DNA of 64,000 bases from Aspidiotus rigidus (Eukaryota; Arthropoda; Insecta; Hemiptera; Diaspididae), in contig JAVHKY010000048.1 of assembly GCA_035079385.1 (NCBI GenBank), positions 1,243,501-1,307,500 on the forward strand. The letters run 5' to 3'. The notes under the pieces are model-generated. The model did not search any database. It saw only the letters and a list, made by a program, of their open reading frames with translations, and was not told the origin of the DNA. This document shows positions 22,381 to 32,820 of this stretch, one piece after another; within the stretch, counting starts at the first letter, position 1; each line of letters starts with the position of its first letter. Both the position numbers and the translations under genes were made by a program.

Positions 22381-24072
22381 CAGAGGAAGGTCACAAATCT
22401 ACAAAAGAAGATCCGACAGAACAACCTGATTTTGACAAAGGCGGACAAGGGCAGCACGGTAGTGGTAATGGAGAAGGAGGACTACACCCAAAAAGTGGAG
22501 TCGTACATCGCAGTTAATGGATACCAAGAACTGGCAAGGGACCCAACACGGAAATACCAAGATGACCTGGAAGCCGTGTTGAAACGGAACAATGTACCCG
22601 GCAATGGAAGGACGCTTGAGATGAACCCGGTTGCACCAAAACTCAAGGGGCTTGTAAAACTCCACAACGCGAGCCGTCCGATGAGACCCCTGGTCAACAG
22701 CATTCAATCACCATGCTACAAGATAGCAAAGATCGTAGCCACATTCCTGAAAGAAAACTACCAGTTTGCACCCAGACGAAGTATCAGAAACAACGGAGAG
22801 CTGATTGAGCAACTGTACAGGTTGGAAACCAAGAGTAACGACAAGCTGATATCCTTTGATGTGACTAATATGTTTGGTACCATACCAAAGGAGGAACTTC
22901 TCACTCTGCTCAAAAACAACAGATACCATGGGAACCCCGAGGCGTCGAAGTACGCCAACATAGTGGAGGAGATCTTGAGCCAGAATTACTGTCGCTTCAA
23001 TAACAGGTTCTACAGTCAGGAAAGGGGACTTGCGATGGAATCACCGCTGTCACCAATACTGGCGGAAATATTCATGAATGATAGGGAAAACAAGATATTG
23101 AAGGGCAGCAAGTTCAGAAACTCGATCAAACACTGGGCTAGATATGTCGATGATGTCCTAATTGTGTGGTCAGGCACTGATAGACAGGTGGATCTATTTT
23201 TTTCAGAAATGAACGCGATGAATGAGAGCATCAAATTCACAGTGGAAAAAGGCAATGAGACCATCAACTATTTGGACCTTATACTCACAATGGAGAACAA
23301 TAGGATAGAATACAAAATCTACAGGAAGCCGACGCATACTGACACCATCATCCCAAATGACTCCTACCACCACCCCACGCACAAGTTGGCGGCAATCCAG
23401 AACTACTGCTATCTGGCAATTTCTATCCTCAAGAACAACAAAGAGAAGAGGAAAGAGATCGAGATAGTAAAGCAGATCGCTGAAGCCAATGGCTACCGCA
23501 GATGTGTGGTGGAGGGAGTCTTTGGGAAAATGGAAACAAAGAAAGGAACCCATGATAGCATAGTGAGAAAGTACTCCGGATCGATACCATATATAGGAAA
23601 GTACACAAACAAGGTGATAAAGGCATTCAATGGCTACGATGTGAATGTGAGTATCCAGAATAACCAACCCATGGTGAAGAGAATCAGCAATGACCAGACG
23701 GAACAAAAGGACAAGGAAAGCTTGAGCGGAGTGTACAAGCTCAGTTGTGAACAGTGCGAGGGGATCTATATCAGTGAGACTGGGAGAAAGTGTGAGATCG
23801 GGAGAAAGGAGCACAAAACGTCGAGGGAGAAAGTAGATGGCAAGTCTATGTTTGGGAAACACTGTAACGAGGAAAACCACGATGGAGAGGAAATATTTGA
23901 AGTCATACACGTAGAGAATCGCACAAAGAGAAGAAAACTCTGGGAACAAATGAAGATTGCAAAAGCCAAGAGGAAGAAAGCCTGCCTCTTGAACAATGTA
24001 ATCACATTTGACAGCGAAAAATTGTTCGGCCTGGTGATTGGACGAGAGAAGAAGAACGAAACCAACCAATGA
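22381..24072 (+). CDS. Penelope-like RT with GIY-YIG endonuclease, 5'-truncated
   Basis: The open frame runs from an upstream ATG at 22,054, but the first 108 codons are merely the antisense of the 3' arm. Genuine pol coding starts near 22,381 with RKVTNLQKKIRQNNLILTKA, so the N-terminal part is missing. In the 672-residue numbering: the ADKGSTVV PLE signature near 128; the RT motif A Asp in LISFDVTN at 269; motif B as GLAMESPLSP (usual MGSPLSP, so Gly is replaced by Glu); catalytic YVDD at 364-367; and INYLDL and IYRKPTHTD later. The C-terminal GIY-YIG nuclease begins GVYKLSCEQCEGIYISETGR at 559, with the second motif YIS rather than YIG. Such proteins copy element RNA at a nuclease-made nick in the nucleus. 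Truncation and the two substitutions suggest this copy is inactive. Confidence 0.88.
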   Translation, partial: QRKVTNLQKKIRQNNLILTKADKGSTVVVMEKEDYTQKVESYIAVNGYQELARDPTRKYQDDLEAVLKRNNVPGNGRTLEMNPVAPKLKGLVKLHNASRPMRPLVNSIQSPCYKIAKIVATFLKENYQFAPRRSIRNNGELIEQLYRLETKSNDKLISFDVTNMFGTIPKEELLTLLKNNRYHGNPEASKYANIVEEILSQNYCRFNNRFYSQERGLAMESPLSPILAEIFMNDRENKILKGSKFRNSIKHWARYVDDVLIVWSGTDRQVDLFFSEMNAMNESIKFTVEKGNETINYLDLILTMENNRIEYKIYRKPTHTDTIIPNDSYHHPTHKLAAIQNYCYLAISILKNNKEKRKEIEIVKQIAEANGYRRCVVEGVFGKMETKKGTHDSIVRKYSGSIPYIGKYTNKVIKAFNGYDVNVSIQNNQPMVKRISNDQTEQKDKESLSGVYKLSCEQCEGIYISETGRKCEIGRKEHKTSREKVDGKSMFGKHCNEENHDGEEIFEVIHVENRTKRRKLWEQMKIAKAKRKKACLLNNVITFDSEKLFGLVIGREKKNETNQ

Positions 24073-24381
24073 GACGGAAGGAATCCAGGTAGCCAATAGA
24101 AACGCAGCATCTAGAACAATAGATTGAACCAATCACAAAGCAGTATGTTTTAGCCAATAAGAACACAATGTCATATTATTGTAAGAATAAGTTTCCAAGA
24201 AGTGAACCAATCACAACACAGTATTGTTATAGCCAATAAGATCACAGTGTTATACTCGAAAAATCATGGTTAAAGCCTTGTTCGCCAGTTGCGACACAAC
24301 TGATGATGGGATAACACCCGAAAGTACTCTTGTATAAGCAACTAATAAAGTAGATTCGTATAATCGAAAAACCCCTTTTTC
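23807..24381 (+). repeat. Right inverted arm of the Penelope-like element
   Basis: Contains the end of the GIY-YIG coding region (to the stop at 24,072) followed by the 3' non-coding part with CCAAT words and the hammerhead sequence. It ends in CGAAAAACCCCTTTTTC at 24,381. Together with the left arm it would fold into a very long hairpin in single-stranded form. Confidence 0.9.
24288..24342 (+). ncRNA. Hammerhead ribozyme, type I, short self-complementary stem III
   Basis: Read 5' to 3': stem I strand GTTGC-GAC-ACAA; core CTGATGA (24,300-24,306); an extra T; stem II GGG, loop ATAACA, CCC; core GAAA (24,320-24,323); the palindrome AGTACT (24,323-24,328) forming stem III; cleavage base C at 24,329; then the stem I return strand TTGT-ATAA-GCAAC. 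Stem I gives 4 bp, an internal loop and 5 bp. Both core boxes are intact. Hammerheads with very short stem III are known from Penelope-like element termini, where they can act as dimers to process the element RNA. Self-cleavage of this copy is inference. Confidence 0.85.
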
Positions 24382-25106
24382 AATATCAGTGCTCTACTTA
24401 CACCTCACTCACTCATTATGAGTTCCGAGATGAGAAACATACAAGTTAGTACTGGAAGAAAATAAAAGACTACTGCGCCTGAAAAAATGGCGGCCGCAAT
24501 TCAACTAACAGTGGGCCGGAACTCGCAAAATGGTCATTCTACTTCAGGACGCAAATCGTACATCTTATTTTTTCGAAGGGACGCAAATCATGCATGTCAA
24601 TTTTTTGGTGGGACGCAACTCGTTACCGGTCCAGATAACAAAAGAGAACAGTAGTGAACTTCGTCAACCAGTAATACATCGCAATCTTTAAAAATTTTCA
24701 GAAAATGTAATATAGTAAAACTTTCAAATCGAGAGAAATACACATACAGGTAGAAGAGAGAAGCGAAAGAAGTTCTAGACGTTGGAATAGCTACCGCCTA
24801 TACGACACGTAAAATAAATACTTTATGCAGTAGATTCCCACGCCCACATTATTAGCACGTATGTACAAAACGATATTATTAGTATAATATTATGCTTTTC
24901 AATTATTTCAATTCTGTTCCCAAAATGTGATAGCGTGGTCATATTTTGATGCCAACACTTATAAAAATATGTCAACATTCGCCCGTTAATTAAACATAAT
25001 GTTATGTAATATGTTCATACTTTTATACTCCAATGACGTCATACGCAAGTACTCTTATGGACACTTACTGAAATTTTCATCTGTAATGGACGGGCGCCTG
25101 CGTTAA

Positions 25107-25303
25107 CTAACTCCTGATTTTATGTATCTCCCACATATGGGCTTTATAATCATCACGATGGGTGAAAGACATCGGACATAAATAGCAACTGAACTGATTG
25201 GTTAAATCGCAATGCATTAGTCGAACGTGATATTTCAAGGCAGACTGATTCGAATAAATTTGACCGCAGTGGGGACAATTACCGCACTGAGCTAAGTGCG
25301 AAC
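25107..25303 (-). CDS. BTB-ZF gene, alternative terminal exon B (two C2H2 fingers)
   Basis: A TAATATTTTCAG acceptor precedes GTTCGCAC; the donated G makes the first codon GGT, phase 1, as in the other terminal exons. Finger 1 is CPHCGQIYSNQSALKYH with VRLMH, and finger 2 CYLCPMSFTHRDDYKAH with MWEIH. Both have C-x2-C-x12-H-x4-H spacing. The frame ends only six codons later (KIRS then TAG), so this isoform has almost no tail and totals 379 aa. The reading frame is too short to stand out as an ORF and is recognised by its fingers and splice site. A TGACGTCA octamer lies 66 bp downstream of the stop, at 25,034. Confidence 0.87.
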
Positions 25304-26460
25304 CTGAAAATATTACACAATTATAACAAAAATATTTTCATTTGTAACCAGTTTCTAATACTGTACTTATTGTACGAAGATTTTAATGGAATGAAAGTTG
25401 CGATAAAAATTTCGATTTGTATTATGAAATGGAAACTTTGTACGAGTGTATATACCGTAATAACAGGCCTATACTGTATGTATCCAAAAAAAGAAGAAAA
25501 CAGAAAAAAGCAAAATCGACTTTCCCTTTCTTATTTTCCTACATCTTTATTTATTTATTTCTTTTTTTGTTTTGTTTATTTTTGGCTATGTTATATTATT
25601 TTATTTGATTTTTTTCTTAGCACTCATCTTGGTGATTTCCAAATTCTCTTGAAAATTTGTATCCGTTTCGCGTGCTACCGTTCTTTTCATTCGTTTGCAT
25701 CAACAATAATTAAATTATATACTGGCCTGACAAGTAAAGTTTAAATATTTACGAGATTAAAAAATATTATTAGATATCATGCTCATTCATACTTCGCTAT
25801 CATTCTCTTATATATATATATTTTTTTTTTCCTTCGTACAATTTATGCGTCCGCTCTTCACTAGCTTGGCAATGACTGCTTGATAAATGAAACTTCTTCC
25901 GCATCCTCAGATATAACCATTAAACAGAAACAAAATCCAAAAACGCTCACGCAGCAGCGAAATCAATACTGGTACACGTAGTAATCAGAAATATACGCGG
26001 CTATGTTTTAGATCTATCAATCACTTTGAACGTGCATTTTAAAAGTTATAATTTTTCCATCCTGTATGGTTGTTCATTAAAGATTCTTCTAGCCAGTAAA
26101 CGCAAGACACGCATACAAATAATAATTGAGAGGACTCAAATACATCGATGAAATCTATTTATCTTGAGAATTACTCAAAAACCATTCATTCAAATGAACC
26201 CAAAATATCACGTTAACAACGTTGAAAACTCTGCAATATCATGCAGACGTATGAAGACAGTTGGTTTGATAATTTCGGGAAAAAGGCATTATCAAAATTG
26301 AGATAAAATTGAGGAATGCTCAAATAATCAACCTATCCACAAGGAAAAATCACATGCACAACTTCACAGACATGAGTATATTTGACTAAGTTTGAAGAAA
26401 ATTGACGCATTAGTTTTGGAGGAGTTGAGCTGACAAAAAAAAAAAAGGAAGGTTATAAAT

Positions 26461-26686
26461 GTAATGCGATCTGCAAAACCATACCATAAGTCGCACTTGC
26501 GGGACCACCCTGTGTAAAACCCACCTTCACAATACGCAACTACACAATGCTGTAAACACAATTATCTTCGTGTCGTTTGTCGAACATGTGCGCCAATGTT
26601 GATATCTCCATATTCCGAGGCGAGTTTTAGACGGGGTGGTCCCGCCAGCGCGACTTATGGTATGGTTTTGCAGATTGAATCACAAA
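26461..26686. mobile_element. MITE with GATCTGCAAAACCATACCATAAG termini
   Basis: The left end GCAAAACCATACCATAAGTC plus GCGGGACCACC is inverted at 26,636-26,680. Length about 226 bp. A single end of the same family (CGACTTATCCTATGGTTTC plus GCAGATCGCATCACA) lies at about 29,928-29,963. Confidence 0.7.
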
Positions 26687-26700
26687 TAAATAAATATCAG

Positions 26701-26907
26701 GGTGCGGCAAAAGTTCCGCATCCGATTTGCACAATTTAAAAAAAAACGAAAAGAAAATGAAGAAAAAATGAGGAAAAATTGTAATTTAATTGAAAAAAAA
26801 GTTTGTCCAAAAATTTTTTGGATGTTCTTTCCTCATTTTTTCATCATTTTTTTTTTTTGTTTTTTTTTTAATTGTGCAAATCGGATGCGGAACTTTTGCC
26901 GCACCCA
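26701..26907. mobile_element. Almost fully palindromic MITE (GGTGCGGCAAAAGTTCCGC)
   Basis: The arms GGTGCGGCAAAAGTTCCGCA and onward through TCCGATTTGCACAATT are perfectly inverted at the right end. The inner part (AATGAGGAAA / TTTCCTCATT) continues the palindrome, so nearly all 207 bp can pair. A 108-aa ORF through it is an artefact of the A/T-rich arms. Confidence 0.85.
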
Positions 26908-26915
26908 TACGAGTA

Positions 26916-27428
26916 CAGTGGGAACTCTTTATAACGAACCTGAAGGGATCGCCAAAAAAATTTTGTTATATAGAAAATTCGTTATACAGAAATTTTATTT
27001 TTTTATTAGTTTCGACATTTCTAAATGAATGAATAACAAGTATACACTTTCAATCTTTCATATAGTATATGACTACGATTTTCTCACGTCGCCTTCTTCA
27101 CTCTTGTTCATTGATAAGCAGAGCATGGTACATTATTGGTACCGAACTCATTCGAATACGGTACTTTGTACGAACATGTACTCTATTCGGTGCTGTATTA
27201 TAACTCGCGATTATCAAAGAAGGAAGAAAAAAAATCGGTAAAATAGCACATTACCATTTTTATTAGGCTCAGGTAAAAAAATTTGTTATAAAGAGTAAAT
27301 TGTTCGTTACAAGGAGATTTTTTGACATGTAAAATTTATCGAAGGGGGAGGCACCAAGGAAAAATTTCTAAAATACAGATAGAGGAATTCTTCAAAATAA
27401 AGGAGTTCGTTAAAAAGAGTTCCCACTG
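26916..27428. mobile_element. Tc1/mariner- or pogo-type MITE, TA target
   Basis: CAGTGGGAACTCTTTATAAC plus GAAC at the left is inverted as GTTCGTTAAAAAGAGTTCCC plus ACTG at the right. The element is flanked on both sides by TA (26,914-26,915 and 27,429-27,430). A CAGT start with a TA duplication is typical of pogo/Tigger relatives. 513 bp, with no transposase. Confidence 0.8.
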
Positions 27429-28543
27429 TATATTATATAAGAGATCTGAAATTTTCTTATTAATCTCACAGTGATCTAGGACGTATAAAACGTCGAGAAA
27501 ATTCATTTCCGGGCTTATCAGCCGCAAAAGTATGTTGGGAGCAATACCTGACTTTTCAGTCGAAAAAGTCAGTAAAAAGGATCTATAAATTTAAGCCAAC
27601 GTTAAAATCGTGAGAAACGCCGAGAAAATATACCACACACCAAAAATTATTCCATCGCGCGTAAGACTGCAATACTTCCTAAAGTCGGTAAAAATAATCG
27701 TATTTAATCGAACTCTACATTTTCATAGCAACATTCTTTCTTTTCGTTACGGGATGGTTAACAAGCGGAAGTTCGACTTACCGCGGCTCTGAATTTCTGA
27801 ATTAAAATTGAAAAAGCTCAAAAACAACCAATCTGATATAGAATTTTAATGATTTTTAATTTCATATAAATCGACCCAATAGCAACAGAGACACTCGAGT
27901 ACAAAAATCTAAAATTTTTACCATACCTACATTCATAATTATATGAATTTGAGCCAATATTAAAATCGTGATCTAGACCCTCTGAAACACGGAAAAAACA
28001 AATCCCATACCAAAGATTTAAACATTCTAAAGAACACAATACTTCCCAAAGTCGGTAAAAGAAGAAACGTTCTTCGATTACGTGAACATCTTCAACAATA
28101 CCACGAAAAAGAAATCCTAAGAACGAAAAATGCATAATATTGAACATAAGATAGAACAAATTTTATTGCAGAAAAGCACACGTTAGAGGTTGGTCATTCA
28201 CATAGCCTATTATTTCAGATGTATTAGTTCATTCTTTTTTTCTTTCACAATTTTCTCTTCTCAATTTCTTCTTCATAACTCGTTCATATCAACGTCTGAA
28301 TTACTATCTCTTATCTTTCAAAAAATTTACAAAATACATTCATCCTTATTTACCTATACGCACCAAACCTATTTTCAATCATGAATTGATCATATTTTAA
28401 TTGGTTTACTGGGTTTGATTTCTCGCACCATCTTGTCTACCTTTCTAACTATTTCTTCGACCCGTCATTCTCTTCATACTCGTACAATGCTGACTCGTAA
28501 ATAACGCATATACATTCGTATGCTCCCCCTTCTCCTTCACATA

Positions 28544-28545
<2 letters not shown>

Positions 28546-28621
<76 letters not shown>
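28546..28621. repeat. (TC)n microsatellite
   Basis: About 76 bases of uninterrupted CT dinucleotide, within a pyrimidine-rich stretch on the plus strand. It is a pure purine (GA)n run on the BTB-gene sense strand. Confidence 0.97.
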
Positions 28622-28623
<2 letters not shown>

Positions 28624-29435
28624 GTTTACAGTTTTACTTCTTATTTTTAATTTCTTACCTTAAATGTACCTCACACTTGTTCAAGGAATTTTTACACCGC
28701 ATTCAATCCTCATTTCTCTCATTTGAAGTGCTATCTCCTTCCATAACTTTCCACATCATCTTATTATAACTATAAGCATTATCCATTCTTGGTCCTTTCT
28801 CTTCTCTCGCTCTTTCTCAAGTTCACTTTTAACCGAATTTCTTCAATTTGAAGCATTTGCACACGACATCAAAATTTAGGTCAAGTTACCCACATATTCC
28901 GCATATCTTCTGCATGGTAGCAAAATACAAAATGATTCTTCAATTTTCGCTAGTTCCTGCGAAAATCTATGGGCTGGTGATGTCGGCACTACTTAATTCC
29001 GCTAGACCTATACTCCCTTTAATTCTTTACAAAAAATGTATAAAACACGAATGCTTGACCGTTTCTTCTCTTGCTTTGTTAAAACACATTGATGTAGAAA
29101 ACGCACCAGCCAAGATACAAAAAGTTCCTCATAAAAAATTTACTCAATTGAGAGGAAATTACAGGGGCTAGAATTATTTATAAAAATGCAATTGCATTTT
29201 CTGAACTGCAACGCGCTCAAAGTTTGAACGTTTGGAATACAAATAATAATGCATACACAACGGGAAGAAGTTTTTCAGGATACATGAAACATAATTGTTA
29301 AAGCGATCATTAGGTTATTCTTTTATCAAAGAGCGTGAAGTTGATTTTTTCGTCTTGGTTCATGTACGCACTGTTTAGAGGGAAATTTTCGATTTTACAA
29401 GCTTTTATAGTAATTTATCCAAAATAGTAGGTATA

Positions 29436-30602
29436 TTACGCTATAAGAGAACAAAGTAAGCGATATCCGAACGAGCGTTTTGGCAACCCAAGCAGCGAGG
29501 GTCGCCATACAGCGCGAGTTCGTCGCGTACTTTCCTCTCGTGTGGCGTATTTTTTGGTTCACAAGAAAAATGTTTGTTGCGCATGCACATTCTGTGCGCG
29601 CATGCGCAGTACGCGCGCAATGCGATCCAATCCCCCAAAGAAGAGTCCGACGTGTCTTTATTCCCTACAAACAAAAAATGCAACCTCGCGCCAAATAACA
29701 AAGTACGTAACACGTTTTCGTTTGTGTGAACCAAAAAAGCCACTCTGGAATACAGTGAATAATTTTCCCTAGTGATCTGCAACCATCACCGCAGTTTGTT
29801 TTACAAACTACCCGCATAAAATAAAGCACTCACTTTACTCCCACATAATGAAAATATGTAGCTATTTTGGTTCACACAAACAGTTTTTCAGGAATAAAGA
29901 CGTGTTGGATAGGTTTTACACAGGGGGGCGACTTATCCTATGGTTTCGCAGATCGCATCACATATAATGCAGTAAAACCTCCCTTAGTGGACACCTCTAA
30001 ATAACGGACACTTTTTCGGTAACGGGAACATTTCACCTTGTTTTCTATAGAGAATCCTCTAAATACCGGACACTTTTTTTGAACTTTTTCCATTTTATTA
30101 TTCAATTTTCTACTTTACATGCATCTTTTTTTGTACATACAATGATTTCTTAGTCTCTGTGTATAACATTAGGCTATGTTAGCAGAAGAAAGATGCTTCT
30201 GACAATGATAATCGTGCAATTTTTTGCACGATTTTGCGAGGTTCTGCTAGCTCATCTTCAAACGGTGTTCAGGTGTTCAATCATTCTTCCTTTCCAACAA
30301 GTTGTGTTCAGGTGTTCAACGATAAAATTCTTTTCCTCTGAATTGGAACTGAAGACGTATTTCATCTTTCGCATCGTGTTTGCTATGACTTCCTGTACCA
30401 GTACTTTTTTTTCCCCATCCTCTGAATACCGGACACCTCCAAATGAAGGACAAATTTCAGGCGACCGCGAGTGTCCGCTAATTAGAGGTTTTACTGTATT
30501 ATGTTTTACTTACTATAAATATAGTCCAAGACGCCACACGACAACAATGTAAGCGACTAGCGCTCGTTCGGATATCGCTTACTTTGTTCTCTTGTAGCGT
30601 AA
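29436..30602. mobile_element. Non-autonomous TIR element, host of a nested MITE
   Basis: The left end TTACGCTATAAGAGAACAAA plus GTAAGCGATATCCGAACGAGCG is inverted at 30,560-30,602 with few mismatches. The flanks offer TA on each side. Inside, between about 29,520 and 29,900, TTGGTTCACA[A/C]-type words repeat in both orientations, and a further MITE occupies 29,970-30,496. Confidence 0.75.
29970..30496. mobile_element. pogo/Tigger-type MITE nested in the 29.4-30.6 kb element
   Basis: CAGTAAAACCTCCCTTAGTG plus GACAC at the left is inverted as GTGTCCGCTAATTAGAGGTT plus TTACTG at the right. The right flank is TA and the left flank TG, a probable decayed TA. The CAGTAAAACCTC start is a common pogo-family terminus. 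There are two internal direct copies of GTGTTCAGGTGTTCAA near 30,270 and 30,305. No transposase. Confidence 0.8.
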
Positions 30603-31244
30603 TACTAAAAAATCTTCTAATTTGATAGGTTGAAAGGATGATTTACGTACCCTACACATACAGCGAACGACAACTAGCATTCAACATTATGTATTATATA
30701 GAAAATGAGGATTTGAAATTTCTAATTCATGAATGAGAGCACTATGTTCCCAGCGAGACAACGTTGTCTCGAGTTTGGTCATTAGGTAGGCTAATAGGTA
30801 CCTATAAAGCTAGTTTATAAATAAGGTAAACTTCTGTAAAGCGGACGTAAATAAATAAATTAATAAAACTACACCAAAGTCTTAAACTGTTACTTCTCGA
30901 TCTCAACATATTTTTTGTAGACGTTAGATAACATTTATCTGTTGAGTAAGCGACGGACGTGGGATAATTTTTAAGGGCATACTTTACCTAGCTACTAACA
31001 CATACAAAACACAGGAGGGAATGCCCACTCAGCCCACTGATACGAGTATAATGTGTAGTGTAGCCTGCACAAGTATGAACGTGAAGAATACGTACCTATC
31101 TACCTAGGTACCGATAAGTATGTTGGCAGATTTCAATTTCCAAGCTTCATTCATGGATTATTTACGGAACTCGCTTCTTTCATTTTATTTGTAATTATTC
31201 AATAAATTTTTTGCCAATCTCAAATTTTTAAAATATTTCCTAAA

Positions 31245-31312
31245 AATTTAGCGCCCCCCAAAGCCTTGCGCCCCTAGGCATATGCCTAGTTTGCCTAGGC
31301 CTTAATACGCCA
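31245..31312 (-). mobile_element. Single end of a CAGTGGCGTA-type element
   Basis: On the minus strand the segment begins CAGTGGCGTATTAAGGCCTA and continues through a GGCATATGCC palindrome to GGGGGGCGC. The CAGTGGCG start is a frequent hAT-like terminus. The other end was not found, so this is a truncated copy. Confidence 0.5.
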
Positions 31313-32404
31313 CTGAAACACACTGACCTGTGAACACATGGAAAGTCACAACCTGCAGCACATTGTGGAAAAATATTCTGGAATACTGATTATTGCTTGA
31401 AATTAGCTCCAATTCTCATGAAAGTTTAGTAAGTACTAAAATATGACTTTATCAATACTAGAAATTAGTTTATGATCGTTAGCTTTGTTCTTCGTTTGCC
31501 TTACAATCAATTGAAAAAATTGATTATTCGCACATCATCAGTACCAAGAAGTAATATTTCCCACGATAGAATCGCAAAAATAAAAATGACTTATGTATCA
31601 TGAACCAATTTGCAGTGTTCTAAAAACGTCTGATTTCAAGTCTACAAAGTTTCATCAACTTTGATGCGGATTTCAAGTTGTAAATAGAATTCTTCGTTAC
31701 CTCTTTTTATTCCCACGCGAGTGTGTGTCTTTGTGTTGGTAGGTACTAGGTAGGTAAAGCACGGCCTCCAGACATTCAAAGTGTGCTATAAGTACGGTAG
31801 TTGAACTTGCAATAATTTTTGTTCATCGAGTGTGTTGCAAATATGAGATAAAATACACCAGTAGTAGCAGCAGAAAAAGAAAGTAGAGAGAGAATGAAAA
31901 AAAGAAAAAAGAAAAAAAAGAGGTTTCGCTATTCAATACGTTTTATAAGGACCAATCATTTCAAAATCGAGTAGTGTATCAGCTGTTAAAGAGAAAGTTC
32001 ATAATTAGGTATATACTTGAAAAAGGGAGGTAAAAAGTTGATAGGTAGTTGAAATATTCTTATCAATATTAACCAGGTTTTGTTTACATTGGTTTGTGAT
32101 TTTCAACACTGTAATAACTGCTAGCAAAGCGTAGCAGCGTAGTGAATGTTGATTATGTACAACCTACCTACCACTTGTCATCTATTTTCAAAAGAATTTC
32201 AGCCGTTTTCAGTAATGAAGTTAATTAATGAAATTTACAAGCATGCTAAGGAAAGCACGCTTTGATAACTTGCATTTCCTTCCACCAAACACGCATACGA
32301 CAGTTTTCGCTTCTAAAATCGTACAACGAAAAGCAAAACTGATTCGTTATAATGAAATCTTTTTGCCTTAACATCAAGATCAAATAATGATGATAATACG
32401 AGTG

Positions 32405-32760
32405 GGCCTAAGTCCACCGAGGAGCGTTTTTAATTGGTACAAAAAGAACGGTTACGCGTTCGAAACGTACGTTGAATAAAATAATTTTTCGAATCCTCAG
32501 TGGATTCAGGCTTAATCTTTAACCTTAATATAAATGATAATCCGCCAATAAATCTTGAATAATATTTTCCTCAGCCTTCGAGTATGTCGATTATATTTTT
32601 ACAACCGGAACTATGCGCTCCTAGGGGTTACCAATCATAATCAATCAGCTAGAGGTATCATCATGAATGTAAGCAAACGTTGGAAGTGGTGTTACTGTTT
32701 AGGCAAGAAATGCGTCGCACCGCTTCCACAAAAATGAACACCACTTCCCGTGTTTGTTTA
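32405..32760. repeat. Two small foldback sequences
   Basis: GGCCTAAGTCCACCGAGGA near 32,405 is inverted as TCCTCAGTGGATTCAGGC near 32,495. AAGCAAACGTTGGAAGTGGT plus GTT near 32,670 is inverted as AACACCACTTCCCGTGTTTG near 32,738. Both are MITE-sized and non-coding. Confidence 0.5.
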
Positions 32761-32820
32761 CATTTGGCAAGAATATCTTTAGCGCCTTAGTTAAGATTCA
32801 TGAATACTAGTCAATATTAT

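Larger units (their letters stand above)
21798..24437 (+). mobile_element. Penelope-like element with 575-bp inverted arms and 11-bp target duplication
   Basis: Arms at 21,805-22,379 and 23,807-24,381 are near-perfect inverted copies (I see two mismatches). The sequence continues beyond the right arm to about 24,426, ending TCATTATGAGTTCC, an end shared with fragments at 32.8 and 51.2 kb. GAGATGAGAAA at 21,798-21,808 and 24,427-24,437 is the probable target duplication. An inverted copy of the 3' part at the 5' end, together with an RT/GIY-YIG ORF, is the usual form of Penelope-like elements that inserted with a 5' inversion or partial copy. Near-identity of the arms implies a recent insertion. 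It sits in the intron between terminal exons A and B of the BTB gene, in the opposite orientation to that gene. Confidence 0.9.
11107..25106 (-). other. Intron/intergenic span between terminal exons A and B
   Basis: About 14 kb with no further exon that I could find. It holds MITEs, a hAT element, a TGACGTCA-rich repeat cluster, a MULE remnant and a Penelope-like element, listed separately. Stretches at about 13,780-15,200, 17,430-17,860, 17,915-18,940, 20,390-21,790 and 24,440-25,100 show no gene or recognisable repeat beyond short A/T runs. Confidence 0.6.

Noticed and set aside
23203..24132. 309-codon minus-strand frame opposite the PLE polymerase
   Set aside because: It is the antisense of the GIY-YIG end and begins with the same residues as the forward frame only because of the inverted arms. 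No independent domain.
26702..27028. 108-codon ORF with Lys- and Phe-rich runs
   Set aside because: It is an artefact of the palindromic A/T-rich arms of a MITE.
28848..29171. 107-codon plus-strand ORF
   Set aside because: No known domain, no supporting splice or promoter signal, and typical of chance ORFs in this composition.
29480..29772. ORFs within the 29.4-kb TIR element
   Set aside because: Multiple overlapping frames on both strands in non-coding MITE sequence, with no transposase motif.
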